From SZUA-547 sp963669315 (GTDB taxonomy: Bacteria > Pseudomonadota > Alphaproteobacteria > Rhodobacterales > Rhodobacteraceae): a stretch of DNA of 64,000 nucleotides. Below the pieces are notes generated by a model that saw only the letters and a list, made by a program, of their open reading frames with translations, ran no database searches and had not been told where the DNA came from. The stretch covers positions 3,596,001-3,660,000 of the forward strand of contig OY770021.1 of assembly GCA_963669315.1 (NCBI GenBank), read 5' to 3'. A program made the position numbers and the translations under genes. Shown here in pieces: positions 55,896 through 64,000 of the stretch. Numbering within the stretch: position 1 is the first letter of the stretch; every line of letters starts with the position of its first letter.

Positions 55896-56047
55896 TGTCG
55901 CATCGCCCGTTTAACGAGCGTCCATTCTTTGCCTCTGGCGCGAAGCTGGTCTAAAGAGCCGGACGGTCCGGCCGGAGACGGCTTGACCTCGGTCGCCATT
56001 AGCCTATCGGGCGCGGCGCGCCGCCGCAATATCCGGAGGGTCCAATC
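55896..56047. promoter_or_regulatory. Divergent promoter region between the 46-residue gene and aroK
   Basis: About 150 bases between divergently transcribed operons; promoters for both are expected. CCGGAGGG at about 56033-56040 serves as the aroK ribosome site. Confidence 0.45.
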
Positions 56048-56662
56048 GTGACGGCCAGAGGCACGGAAGGAATGCGCACACAACCGGCGACCCCGGTTGG
56101 CGACGCCGCGCCCCGACCGCTGGCGCGCACGATCGTCCTGATCGGCCTTATGGGCGCGGGCAAAAGCTCGGTCGGCAGACGGTTGGCCGCCGCGCTCGAC
56201 GCCGTGTTCTTCGATGCGGATGAAGAGATCGAGACAGCGGCGGGAATGCCCATCGCAGAAATCTTCGAGCATCATGGCGAGGCGCATTTCAGAGAGGGTG
56301 AGCGCAGAGTGATCGCCCGTTTGATGGGTGAGGGGCCTTGCGTTCTGGCCACTGGCGGCGGCGCCTTCATGAATGACGAAACACGCGCGCTTTTGAAGCG
56401 AGAGGCCGTTACGGTCTGGCTGCGCGCCGATCTGGATGTGCTGGTGGAGCGGACGTCTCGCCGCAAAACCCGCCCCTTGCTGCTGACCGGCGATCCGCGC
56501 CAGATTCTCAGCGATTTGATCGATCAGCGGACGCCGTATTACAGCCAGGCCGACTACACGGTGGACAGTCTGGGCGGGGAACCGCATGAGGCGATGGTTG
56601 CGCGGATTATCGGTGCGCTGAGCGACAGTCGCGCGTTCCTGCCAGTGGGTGATGGAGAGTGA
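56048..56662 (+). CDS. aroK: Shikimate kinase
   Basis: A 204-residue kinase of the aromatic amino-acid pathway. The P-loop is LIGLMGAGKSSVGRRLA. The shikimate site has DADEEIE and HFREGERRVI, and the GGGAFM loop and RPLL lid are present. GTG 56048 with GGAGGG upstream gives a short 28-residue leader before the P-loop; ATG 56072 is an alternative. The stop falls 1 base before aroB. Confidence 0.95.
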   Translation: MTARGTEGMRTQPATPVGDAAPRPLARTIVLIGLMGAGKSSVGRRLAAALDAVFFDADEEIETAAGMPIAEIFEHHGEAHFREGERRVIARLMGEGPCVLATGGGAFMNDETRALLKREAVTVWLRADLDVLVERTSRRKTRPLLLTGDPRQILSDLIDQRTPYYSQADYTVDSLGGEPHEAMVARIIGALSDSRAFLPVGDGE

Positions 56663-56663
56663 T

Positions 56664-57779
56664 ATGACGGACGCGCCGCTTCACGTCGCGCTAGGAGCGC
56701 GATCTTACGACATCCATGTCGGCCCCGGCCTGATCGAAAATGCAGGTGCGCTGTGCCGTCCGTTCCTGAAGCGAAACCGTGTCGGGGTCGTCTCGGACGA
56801 AACCGTGGCGCGCGACTATTTGGCGCCGTTGGAGCGCGCTTTGGCCGCGGAAGGCGTCTCGATCATCCCGGTGGTGCTGAAGGCGGGCGAATCCACCAAG
56901 TCCATCGCCAATCTGGAGCACGTCGTCGAAAGCCTTCTGGAACAGCGCTTTAACCGCGACGACATGGTGATCGCGTTGGGTGGCGGCGTGATTGGCGATC
57001 TCGCCGGGTTCGCCGCGGCCGTGATAAATCGCGGCATCGACTTCATTCAGATTCCCACCTCGTTGCTCGCGCAGGTCGACAGCTCCGTCGGCGGCAAGAC
57101 GGGTATTAATTCGCGTCATGGCAAGAACCTGATCGGCGCGTTTCACCAGCCCAAGCTTGTTCTGGCTGATACGGACGCGCTGAACTCGTTGTCTGAGCGC
57201 GAGCTGTTGTCCGGATACGCCGAAGTGGCGAAGTACGGCGCGCTGGGGGATGAAGAATTCTTCAAGTGGCTGGAGGCCAATGGCCCGGCGCTGAAAGCCG
57301 GCGACCGGGCGGCGCGCATTCACGCTGTGCGGCATAGCTGTCAGATGAAAGCCGAGATTGTGGCTGAGGATGAGCAGGAGAGGGGCGTCCGCGCGCTTCT
57401 CAACCTTGGTCATACCTTCGGGCACGCTCTGGAGGCGGCGACGGGGTACTCGGATCGATTGCTGCATGGCGAGGGTGTCGCAATCGGCATTGGGCTGGCG
57501 GCGGACCTGTCCTCACGGCTGGGCCTCTGCTCGCAGGAGACGCCGACCCGCATCCGCTCCCATTTCGACGAGATGGGCATGAAGGCGCGACTTCGCGACA
57601 TTTCCGGTGAGTTGCCGGACGCTGACACTCTGGTCGGGCTGATGGGGCGCGACAAGAAGGTCAGCGCCGGAAAGGTCGTGTTTATCCTGCTTCGCGGGAT
57701 TGGAGGCGCCTTCGTCGCGCGAGACATTGACCCGAACGAGGCGAAAGCGGTGCTGGAGGAGGCGCTGGCGGAACGCTAA
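56664..57779 (+). CDS. aroB: 3-dehydroquinate synthase
   Basis: A 371-residue NAD- and metal-dependent enzyme of the shikimate pathway. It has GGGVIGDLAGFAAAVINRGI for nucleotide binding and IPTSLLAQVDSSVGGKTGIN. Zinc ligands lie in SGYAEVAKYG, LNLGHTFGHALE and HGEGVAIG. ATG 56664 follows GGAGAG, directly downstream of aroK in the classic aroKB pair. Confidence 0.96.
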   Translation: MTDAPLHVALGARSYDIHVGPGLIENAGALCRPFLKRNRVGVVSDETVARDYLAPLERALAAEGVSIIPVVLKAGESTKSIANLEHVVESLLEQRFNRDDMVIALGGGVIGDLAGFAAAVINRGIDFIQIPTSLLAQVDSSVGGKTGINSRHGKNLIGAFHQPKLVLADTDALNSLSERELLSGYAEVAKYGALGDEEFFKWLEANGPALKAGDRAARIHAVRHSCQMKAEIVAEDEQERGVRALLNLGHTFGHALEAATGYSDRLLHGEGVAIGIGLAADLSSRLGLCSQETPTRIRSHFDEMGMKARLRDISGELPDADTLVGLMGRDKKVSAGKVVFILLRGIGGAFVARDIDPNEAKAVLEEALAER

Positions 57780-57806
57780 GCTCTGAACTGAGAGGAGTGC
57801 GCCATA

Positions 57807-58205
57807 ATGCCGAATCTGAAGATCTCAGTCGCCGATATGGTCGCCGCTGCGAAGGCTCGCATCAATGAGCTGGAAACATCTGATGTCAAAGGCATGGTCG
57901 GCGATCCGGACGTTGTGATCGTCGATCTTCGCGACATCAGAGAACTCAAGCACTCAGGCTTCATACCAGGCGCATTTCATTGCCCGCGAGGCATGTTGGA
58001 GTTCTGGGTCGATCCGCAAAGCCCGTATTTCAAATCCGTGTTCGGATTGGACAAGACATTCGTGCTGTATTGCGCGTCCGGCTGGCGGTCGGCGCTTTCA
58101 GCGGCCACCTTGCAGGATATGGGGTTCGAGGCCTCTCACCTTCGCGAGGGTTTCACGGGCTGGGTACGCGGTGGCGGGCCGGTGGAGTTCGCCAAAAGGG
58201 ACTGA
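57807..58205 (+). CDS. Rhodanese-like domain protein
   Basis: A 132-residue single-domain rhodanese with the strand VVIVDLRD, then HSGFIPGAFHCPRGMLEF and the active-site loop YCASGWRSA with Cys89. The loop fits a thiosulfate/polysulfide sulfurtransferase. It may be co-transcribed with aroKB (27-base gap). It converges with the radical SAM gene. Confidence 0.9.
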   Translation: MPNLKISVADMVAAAKARINELETSDVKGMVGDPDVVIVDLRDIRELKHSGFIPGAFHCPRGMLEFWVDPQSPYFKSVFGLDKTFVLYCASGWRSALSAATLQDMGFEASHLREGFTGWVRGGGPVEFAKRD

Positions 58206-58210
58206 GAACG

Positions 58211-59173
58211 TTAGCCGGAGCAACTCGCGCCGCCAAGAACGCAGAACTTGGCGCAGTGCGGGTGGTTGAGCTTCACTTCTCCCGCGGCCTCCGCCAGCGT
58301 CTCGCCCAACTCAAACCGCCGGTCATAGGCGAGAAGGGTGCAGGCGAGAACCGCAGGTCGCTCAGCGCCTTTTCGCTTCACGACCATGCGCGCGTTGGAG
58401 CACATCACCGTGTCCGGCGACTTGTTTAAGATACCCCAGCAAGACTCTGTAATTTCTGGAACTTCCGCGGTCTCATCCATCTCGGGAAACAGCACGAGCT
58501 GCGACGGATCATAGGGATCGATTTCAAACCCTTCATCACGAAAGAGCTTGGCGAATCCTTCGCGCATGTCTGCTTCGGCATCGCCCCACATTGTGCGGCC
58601 TGCGACGGCCATCGTTGCGCCCTGATCACGCAGCCAGCGCATGCCGTCCAGCGAGGCCGCGAACGACCCTTTGCCGCGTTCGTCATCATGCTTGGCGGGG
58701 GCGGGATGGTCCATCGATATGCGAATGGTCAGTTTCTCGCCATAGACGTCAATCAACGCCGACAACGCCTGTTGAACGCGCGGGCGCATCATTGGACGCA
58801 TGGCGTTGGTGAGGATCAGAACGACGAAGCCGCGCTTCAGGGCGGCGTCCGCCATGGCGCACATATCCGGGTTCATGAATGGCTCGCCGCCGGTGAACCC
58901 AATCTCCCGCGTCGGCAGACCCAAATCAGCGATCTCATCCAGATAGCGTTCGGCCTCGGCAGCCGTCAGATAGACGAGATCGTCATTCGTTGGACTGGAG
59001 AGGATGTAGCAATGCGTGCATTCGATATTGCAAAGCGTGCCGGTGTTGAACCAGAGCGTCTCCAGCGCCTTCAACGTCACACCTGCGCGCCTTTCGCCAT
59101 TCGCGGTCCAGTCCGAGTCAGAGAAGGGGGCGAGGCTTTTAGCCTCCGCCAACGGCGTATCGGGGCGGTTCAT
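58211..59173 (-). CDS. Radical SAM protein with C-terminal cysteine cluster
   Basis: A 320-residue enzyme. The [4Fe-4S] motif C48-x3-C52-x2-C55 (TLCNIECTHCYI) binds SAM, followed by IGFTGGEPFMNPD. A C-terminal HCAKFCVLGGASCSG and upstream VMCSNARMV and LACTLL cysteines suggest an auxiliary cluster of the SPASM/twitch sort. No substrate peptide or cofactor gene is adjacent, so the product is unknown. It is transcribed divergently from the GntR gene. Confidence 0.88.
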   Translation of the reverse strand: MNRPDTPLAEAKSLAPFSDSDWTANGERRAGVTLKALETLWFNTGTLCNIECTHCYILSSPTNDDLVYLTAAEAERYLDEIADLGLPTREIGFTGGEPFMNPDMCAMADAALKRGFVVLILTNAMRPMMRPRVQQALSALIDVYGEKLTIRISMDHPAPAKHDDERGKGSFAASLDGMRWLRDQGATMAVAGRTMWGDAEADMREGFAKLFRDEGFEIDPYDPSQLVLFPEMDETAEVPEITESCWGILNKSPDTVMCSNARMVVKRKGAERPAVLACTLLAYDRRFELGETLAEAAGEVKLNHPHCAKFCVLGGASCSG

Positions 59174-59364
59174 TCTGCGCTCGTTATTCGAAATTTGATC
59201 AGGCTAAGCGTGATGTTCACGGCGACCGGTGTCAACGCAACGGGCCAGCCTATGACGAGATCGTGTGAGAAAGAGAGTAGGGAGAGCGATCGGGATGCCT
59301 CTCTGAAGAGTGAGCGAAATTGTACACACCGCTTACAGAACTGACTCTTCTTGCGGGTTGTTCG

Positions 59365-59378
59365 AAATATCGATATTT
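59365..59378. promoter_or_regulatory. Perfect 14-bp palindrome before the GntR gene (candidate operator)
   Basis: AAATATCGATATTT is a perfect palindrome ending 7 bases before the ATG at 59386. GntR/FadR-type regulators bind short palindromes in their own leader, so autoregulation is plausible. Confidence 0.5.
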
Positions 59379-59385
59379 TCTCAAT

Positions 59386-60075
59386 ATGAACAAAATTGTT
59401 GAAGAATCCTCGCCGTCGGTTTCGCCCCTGTCGGCAACCAGCCGAGTGACTGACGAGCTGCGGCGCGCGATCCTTGTCGGAGAGCGCAAACCCGGCGAAA
59501 AGCTGAAGATCGAGGAACTGCGGGTTCAGCTCGGCGTCGGCGCGACGCCTATCAGAGAAGCGCTGAGCCTGCTGACCTCAGACAAGCTCGTGGAGCGACA
59601 GGATCAGCGCGGATTTCGGGTTGCGCCGGCCGATGACGAATATTTTCACGACATCCTGCGAACCCGGTGCTGGCTTGAAGGAAAGGCGCTGGAAGAGTCG
59701 ATCGCGCATGGCGATGCGCAGTGGGAGGAGCGGTTGGTTCTGGCGCATCACCGCCTAAGCCGAACCGACCGTGGCGAGGGCGCCGATCCTTTTGCGCTCG
59801 GGTCCTGGGAACGCTTGCACAAGGAATTTCACACCGCTCTGATCGCCGCCTGCGGCTCGGAAATCGTACTGCGCTATTGTAGTGAACTATACGATTTGAA
59901 CGTGCGCTACCGTTTCTTGGCGGCAAGAACCAAGGGTTACGCCTCACGCGACGTTTCAGCCGAGCATGCGGCGATCGTAGAAGCAACACTCGACCGGAAT
60001 GCGGCGAAGGCGGTCGAGTTGCTGGTCGCCCATTATGACCGCACCGGACGATTTCTGAGCACTGCGTCTAGCTGA
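59386..60075 (+). CDS. GntR family regulator (FCD domain)
   Basis: A 229-residue repressor-type protein. The N-terminal winged helix has LRRAILVGERKPGEKLKIEE and ATPIREALSLLTSDKLV. The C-terminal FCD effector domain covers about 85-220 with metal-binding candidates in HKEFHTALIAAC and SAEHAAIVEA. ATG 59386 is the first start with sensible similarity. It converges on, and overlaps by 8 bases, the dioxygenase gene. It probably controls the TRAP/dioxygenase operon (inference). Confidence 0.88.
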   Translation: MNKIVEESSPSVSPLSATSRVTDELRRAILVGERKPGEKLKIEELRVQLGVGATPIREALSLLTSDKLVERQDQRGFRVAPADDEYFHDILRTRCWLEGKALEESIAHGDAQWEERLVLAHHRLSRTDRGEGADPFALGSWERLHKEFHTALIAACGSEIVLRYCSELYDLNVRYRFLAARTKGYASRDVSAEHAAIVEATLDRNAAKAVELLVAHYDRTGRFLSTASS

Positions 60076-60940
60076 CATCCGATGTCAGGGTGAGGTCGAA
60101 CGCAACCTTGCTCCACGGCCCTTCGACTGCGCCAGACAGTTCGAACCCATTAGGAAACGTCCCGGCGGGCTGCGGCTGATAGCGCATCACCAGATCCTCG
60201 CGCACGCCAAACACTGCATCCTCGTCCAGATAGGGGTCGTCATCCGGGAAGACCTCTGTCACCAGAGTACGATATCCCTTAGCTGACACGATAAAATGCA
60301 GATGCGAAGGCCGCCAAGCGTGGCGTCCGGTCGCGTCCAGAAGACGCCCGGTCGGCCCGTCCGTCGGCACGGTGTAGGAGACCGGACGAACCGTCGTGAA
60401 CGCATAGCGGCCGTCCGCTCCGGTGGTGATGAGCGCGTGAAAGCTATAGGTGTCCTGATCCGGATCCTGGCTGGAATACATACCGTTTGGAGCGGTCTGC
60501 CAAATATCCACCTCGGCGCGCTCGATCGGAGCGCCCTCGGGGGTTCGAACCGTTCCCTCCACCAGCACCACTTCGCCATCGAAATCCTTCTTCAGATCGC
60601 CGCCGACGGGAAGCGGCGGCGCCCCGGCGATGTGAAACGGACCCAGCACCGATGAGCTGGTCCCGTTCTCCGGAGAGTGGATCATGTCGACCAAAGACGA
60701 CAGGCCGAGAATGTCTGAGAGCAGCACGAATTCGTTGCGCTCCTTCGTAGTGATGTTTCCGGCGTCCACCAGAAACTCCAGCGCCGTGCGCCACTCGTCG
60801 TGAGTCAGGCGGGTCTCTCGCACGAAATCGTGCAGATGCGCCGCCAACCGCTCCATCAGGAAACTGAGCCGCGGATCGGTGTCGGGTCCGAAATACCCCA
60901 GGAAGGCCTCTGTGATGTTGTCTTTGGTCACGTTGCGCAT
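60068..60940 (-). CDS. Intradiol ring-cleavage dioxygenase (hydroxyquinol 1,2-dioxygenase type)
   Basis: A 290-residue Fe(III) enzyme. An N-terminal dimerisation domain (residues 1-90) precedes the catalytic beta sandwich. The iron ligands are Y155 (NGMYSSQD), Y189 (RPVSYTVPTDGPTG), H213 and H215 (RPSHLHFIV). The N-terminal helical domain and spacing fit the hydroxyquinol/chlorocatechol group, which opens 1,2,4-trihydroxybenzene to maleylacetate. It lies downstream of the TRAP genes in one leftward operon, consistent with uptake and breakdown of an aromatic acid. Confidence 0.9.
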   Translation of the reverse strand: MRNVTKDNITEAFLGYFGPDTDPRLSFLMERLAAHLHDFVRETRLTHDEWRTALEFLVDAGNITTKERNEFVLLSDILGLSSLVDMIHSPENGTSSSVLGPFHIAGAPPLPVGGDLKKDFDGEVVLVEGTVRTPEGAPIERAEVDIWQTAPNGMYSSQDPDQDTYSFHALITTGADGRYAFTTVRPVSYTVPTDGPTGRLLDATGRHAWRPSHLHFIVSAKGYRTLVTEVFPDDDPYLDEDAVFGVREDLVMRYQPQPAGTFPNGFELSGAVEGPWSKVAFDLTLTSDVS

Positions 60941-60951
60941 TGGCGCCTCCG

Positions 60952-62256
60952 TTATCGGGTCATGACGAGGCTGAGTTCAGGAAAGCGGATCAGCAGAATC
61001 AACACCAGAAGCATGACGCCAGCGAAGGGCAGAGCGCCCAGAAATACGTCCTTCAGTTTGATTCTGGGGTCGTTGAGGGTCGCCTTGATCGCGAAGCACG
61101 ACAGCCCAAGTGGTGGCGTCAGCAGTCCGATCTCGGCGACGATCACCGTGACGATGCCGAACCAGACCAGACTCATCCCCATCTGCTCCATTAGCGGCAG
61201 GAATAGAGGCGCGACGATCAGGATGATTGAGGCGGTGTCCAGAAGCGTTCCGAGGAACAGCATCAGCACCACGTAGAGCACCATCACCCAGACGAAGCCG
61301 AACTGGTTCGCCTCCAGGAAATCGCTCAGCGCGTTAGGCAGGCCAGCAAAGCCCAGCATCCTGCTGTAGATCGATGCGGCGGTGATCAGAAACAGGATCG
61401 CGGCGGTGATATGGCCGGTTTCGACCATCGCCTCCCAAAAGCCGCGCAAGGTCATTCGCCTTCGGATTACTGCGATCAGCAGACCGACCAGCGCGCCCGC
61501 GGCCCCGGCCTCCACCGCCGTTAGCCAGCCGGTATAGATGCCGCCCAGTACCACGAGGATCAGAAACACGATTGGCGCGGCCTTGGCGAAGATGTCACTC
61601 CATGGCAATGCGCCTCCCGCATAGGGTTTGCCGCCCACGAAACCCGGTGAAAAGCGCCCCATCAGTGCAATCGCGACAATGAAGAAGAAGGAAAGGATCA
61701 GCCCCGGCACGATGCCCGCCAGAAACATCTCCGCCACCGATTGCTCGGCGACGAATGAGTAGATGATCAGCATCGCGGAGGGCGGGATGATCATGCCCAG
61801 AACCGAGGAGCCGGCGACAACGCCCACCGCAAAGCGCGGGTTGTAGTCGTATTGCAGCATCGCAGGCACCGAGACTTTGGAGAATACGGACGCCGACGCG
61901 ATGGAAGAGCCGGTAATGGCCGCGAAGACGGCATTGGCGCCTACGGTCGCCATGCCCAACCCGCCTTTGACCCGCCGGAACGAGGAGTTCATAACGTCGT
62001 AGACATCTGTTCCGAGTCCGGCTTTTGAGACTATTAGTCCCATAAATGTGAACAAAGGGATGGTCGCGAAAGCATACTCCATCACGCTGTCGCCAATCGC
62101 GATCTTCAGAAGGTTCAGCGCCAGCTGGAAATTGTCGCGCATCAGCCAGATCGAGACGAAGCTGACCACGCCCAGCGCGATCGGGATGTAGAGCCCTAAA
62201 TAGATCAGCAGCACGATGGCGACGACCGAGACGAGGCCGATCTCGAACGGAGTCAT
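60952..62256 (-). CDS. TRAP transporter large permease (DctM)
   Basis: A 434-residue, 12-span inner-membrane protein of the DctM/IT superfamily. Typical segments are VSKAGLGTDVYDVMNSSFRR, AAITGSSIASASVFSKVSVP, GSSVLGMIIPPSAMLIIYS and the C-terminal TPPLGLSCFAIK. It provides sodium-driven transport with DctQ and DctP. It overlaps dctQ by 4 bases. Confidence 0.94.
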   Translation of the reverse strand: MTPFEIGLVSVVAIVLLIYLGLYIPIALGVVSFVSIWLMRDNFQLALNLLKIAIGDSVMEYAFATIPLFTFMGLIVSKAGLGTDVYDVMNSSFRRVKGGLGMATVGANAVFAAITGSSIASASVFSKVSVPAMLQYDYNPRFAVGVVAGSSVLGMIIPPSAMLIIYSFVAEQSVAEMFLAGIVPGLILSFFFIVAIALMGRFSPGFVGGKPYAGGALPWSDIFAKAAPIVFLILVVLGGIYTGWLTAVEAGAAGALVGLLIAVIRRRMTLRGFWEAMVETGHITAAILFLITAASIYSRMLGFAGLPNALSDFLEANQFGFVWVMVLYVVLMLFLGTLLDTASIILIVAPLFLPLMEQMGMSLVWFGIVTVIVAEIGLLTPPLGLSCFAIKATLNDPRIKLKDVFLGALPFAGVMLLVLILLIRFPELSLVMTR

Positions 62257-62798
62257 GAGGTCTCGTCCTCCCGGCTCGCCAGCCGGCGCGCGGCGGCGGC
62301 TTCACCGAACACCGTCTTCAACGCGAACAGCGCGGTGCAGAGCGCGGCGCTGAAAAAGATCGCCAGCTTCACCGGCCACCAAGGCGCGGTGAAAACGCCC
62401 GGCACGCCAAAGAAATCGTTGCGCACCCACGCCTCGACGAATTCCGGCCAGATCGCAATCGCGACCAGCAACATGAACACGCAGGAGATGGCGTTGGCCA
62501 TCGCGCGCATCGTGTGGCCAAGCCTGGGCCGGCGATGGCCGGCGATGATCAGGAACCCATCCGAGCGGGTCAGGCGACCGACCCTCACCACATCCGGCAA
62601 TTGCAAAAAGACGATCAGGACGACTGAGAACTGGATGACTTCGTAGGCGCCCTTGAACGGCGCGTTGAAGACGCCGCGCGCGATGACGTCGTAGTTCAGG
62701 ACAGCCACAAGAACCAGCACGACCAATGTCCCGATGACATTGGCCGCTATGGCGATCGCTCTCAGAACGCGAGTCAGGCCGGCGATCACATCGCGCAT
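62253..62798 (-). CDS. TRAP transporter small permease (DctQ)
   Basis: A 181-residue, four-span membrane protein with the DctQ layout (VLNYDVIARGVFNAPFKGAY, then GRLTRSDGFL). Its 3' end overlaps dctM by 4 bases, and dctP lies 20 bases upstream. Together they form one TRAP system. Confidence 0.9.
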   Translation of the reverse strand: MRDVIAGLTRVLRAIAIAANVIGTLVVLVLVAVLNYDVIARGVFNAPFKGAYEVIQFSVVLIVFLQLPDVVRVGRLTRSDGFLIIAGHRRPRLGHTMRAMANAISCVFMLLVAIAIWPEFVEAWVRNDFFGVPGVFTAPWWPVKLAIFFSAALCTALFALKTVFGEAAAARRLASREDETS

Positions 62799-62817
62799 CG
62801 CTCAGCCTCCTCCGCGC

Positions 62818-63903
62818 CTAGTTCGAGGCCAGGCCGGCGGCCCAGTCGCGAACCGGTGTCTGGCCGGCGTCCTTCAGCTTGCCCATATAAGCTTGCAGCA
62901 TCTCAGAGCCCTGCATGCCTTGCTCGTCCAGGCCGCTCGCCCATTCCTGCGAGATATTCGGCATGGAGTTCGCCCAGGCCGCACGGTCCTCGGCCGACAT
63001 ATCGACAACGGTTCCGCCCGCATCCTTGTAGGCCTGAAGACTGGCAGCGGCGCGATCCATGGCGACGCCCGCAATGTGATCGCGGTATCCGACGGCGACC
63101 TCTTTCAGCACGCCCTTCACCTCATCCGGCAGGCCGTCCCAAAAGTCCTTATTCACCGTGACCGTCTTGGTGTTCACCGCGCCGATATCGGCCTTCAGCA
63201 TGTGCGGGCCGACTTCGACGATCTTGAAGGTCTTCGCCGCCTCCGGCCAGATGATGACGTGCTCGGTCACCTTGGTCTGCAGCATGTTGTAGAAATCGGT
63301 CAGGCCGCCGCGCACGCCGGCCGCGCCCTCAATCCCCTCGACATAGCGCATATTCATGCCCGCGGCGCCGACCTTATCGCCCTCGACATCCTTGAGGGAC
63401 GAGATCGGATCGCGGCTGAACACCTGATAGCTGTCAAGCGCAACGCCGGTCGCCAGATAGACCTGGTTCTGGGCCTCGAATTCCTTCTGCATCGCCGGGA
63501 ATTCCTTGGCGATCTCATCCACCGCCTTGGCGACGACCCGCGCGTCGGCCGAGACGAAGGGCGTGACCGCCGAAATCGCCTGGCTGGGTAGTTTCGAGCT
63601 GTGGAAGATCGTGGTCACGATGCCGATATCGCCAAGGCCGAGCTTTATGCCTTCCAGCACGCCCTTCGGCTTGACGATGGCGCCGCCATAGCTTTCCTGC
63701 CACTCGATCTTGTAGTTGCCCTTCTCAGAGAGGCGCTTGTCCACCTCCGGGATGAAGAAACCCGAGAACTCTTTCACCCACATCGCTTTCGCCGGATAGC
63801 CGTCGATCACGGTGACTTTGATCGTCTCAGTGGCGGAGGCCGGACCTGCGATACAGGCGGCGGCCGCGAGGCTGATCAGGGTCCTGCGCGTCAGTTTGGT
63901 CAT
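62818..63903 (-). CDS. TRAP transporter solute-binding protein (DctP family)
   Basis: A 361-residue periplasmic protein with a signal peptide (TRRTLISLAAAACIAGPASA). DctP-type features include the EWQESYGGAIVKPKGVLEGI region, then DIGIVTTIFHSSKLP and the ligand-arginine area. The length is slightly above the usual 330. The substrate is unknown; its operon mate suggests an aromatic or phenolic acid. GGAGGAT precedes the ATG at 63903. Confidence 0.9.
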   Translation of the reverse strand: MTKLTRRTLISLAAAACIAGPASATETIKVTVIDGYPAKAMWVKEFSGFFIPEVDKRLSEKGNYKIEWQESYGGAIVKPKGVLEGIKLGLGDIGIVTTIFHSSKLPSQAISAVTPFVSADARVVAKAVDEIAKEFPAMQKEFEAQNQVYLATGVALDSYQVFSRDPISSLKDVEGDKVGAAGMNMRYVEGIEGAAGVRGGLTDFYNMLQTKVTEHVIIWPEAAKTFKIVEVGPHMLKADIGAVNTKTVTVNKDFWDGLPDEVKGVLKEVAVGYRDHIAGVAMDRAAASLQAYKDAGGTVVDMSAEDRAAWANSMPNISQEWASGLDEQGMQGSEMLQAYMGKLKDAGQTPVRDWAAGLASN

Positions 63904-63921
63904 TTTGATCCTCCCATGTTT

Positions 63922-64000
63922 TCAGCGCGTCGGCGCCGATCCTTTGCTGGCTTGCGCCAGTTCAAGTTCATTCGCGGCGAACCGCGACGTCATGCGAAAC
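63922..64000 (-). CDS. Possible 3' end of the next operon gene (partial)
   Basis: On the minus strand a frame open from the right edge ends at TGA 63922-63924, reading RMTSRFAANELELAQASKGS and a few more residues. It lies 18 bases before dctP, so it could be the last residues of a catabolic gene in the same operon. Too short to identify. Confidence 0.35.
   Translation of the reverse strand, partial: FRMTSRFAANELELAQASKGSAPTR

Noticed and set aside
60541..60560. GGGTTCGAACC resembling a tRNA T-loop
   Set aside because: It lies inside the dioxygenase coding sequence and has no tRNA structure around it.

Overview
The window reads as a stretch of an alphaproteobacterial chromosome, most likely a marine member of the Rhodobacterales group. 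The evidence is high GC, strong third-position GC bias, ATGA-style overlaps between cistrons, and gene orders typical of that group: rplU-rpmA-acetyltransferase-obgE-proB-proA; xerD divergent from aroK-aroB; IalB, lpxD and TRAP genes. No 16S gene is present, so the taxonomy is inference from gene content.

Layout. 1-6.9 kb: 5' part of gatB, a polar amino-acid binding protein, TerC, a coupled S58 peptidase/M20 deacetylase pair, and acsA with a strong terminator. 7.4-13.6 kb: a leftward envelope locus of two exported DUF3604 (PHP-like) paralogues, a parvulin-type isomerase, a HupE/UreJ membrane protein and a small secreted Arg/Asp/Gln-rich protein. 13.9-34.7 kb: an accessory region ending at tRNA-Ser(CGA). 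It holds an integrase remnant with a stop codon, a recombinase-like ORF, an IS5 transposase fragment, a giant 4,568-residue RTX/T1SS-type adhesin with eleven near-identical 169-residue repeats, the 3' remnant of a second RTX protein, and two different tyrosine integrases with small HTH genes. A 13-base copy of the tRNA 3' end at 14230 supports reading it as one or more islands accreted at the tRNA.

34.9-46.3 kb is core genome: L21 with a helix-hairpin-helix extension, L27, an acetyltransferase, obgE, proB, proA, a MepK-like/LdtD-like peptidoglycan pair, lpxD-ACP-KAS, and IalB. 46.5-56 kb: a candidate small RNA with an anti-Shine-Dalgarno motif, a HerA-like NTPase, an unrecognised 337-residue protein, gpt, fabI, pdxH, a CorC-type protein, xerD, an alpha-helical periplasmic protein, and an unlisted-size 46-residue membrane protein. 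56-64 kb: aroK-aroB, a rhodanese, a radical SAM protein, a GntR regulator, and a leftward operon of a TRAP transporter with hydroxyquinol-type intradiol dioxygenase.

The most unusual content is the RTX locus: a recently amplified, homogenised repeat array on a tRNA-linked island, with no type I secretion genes in the window.
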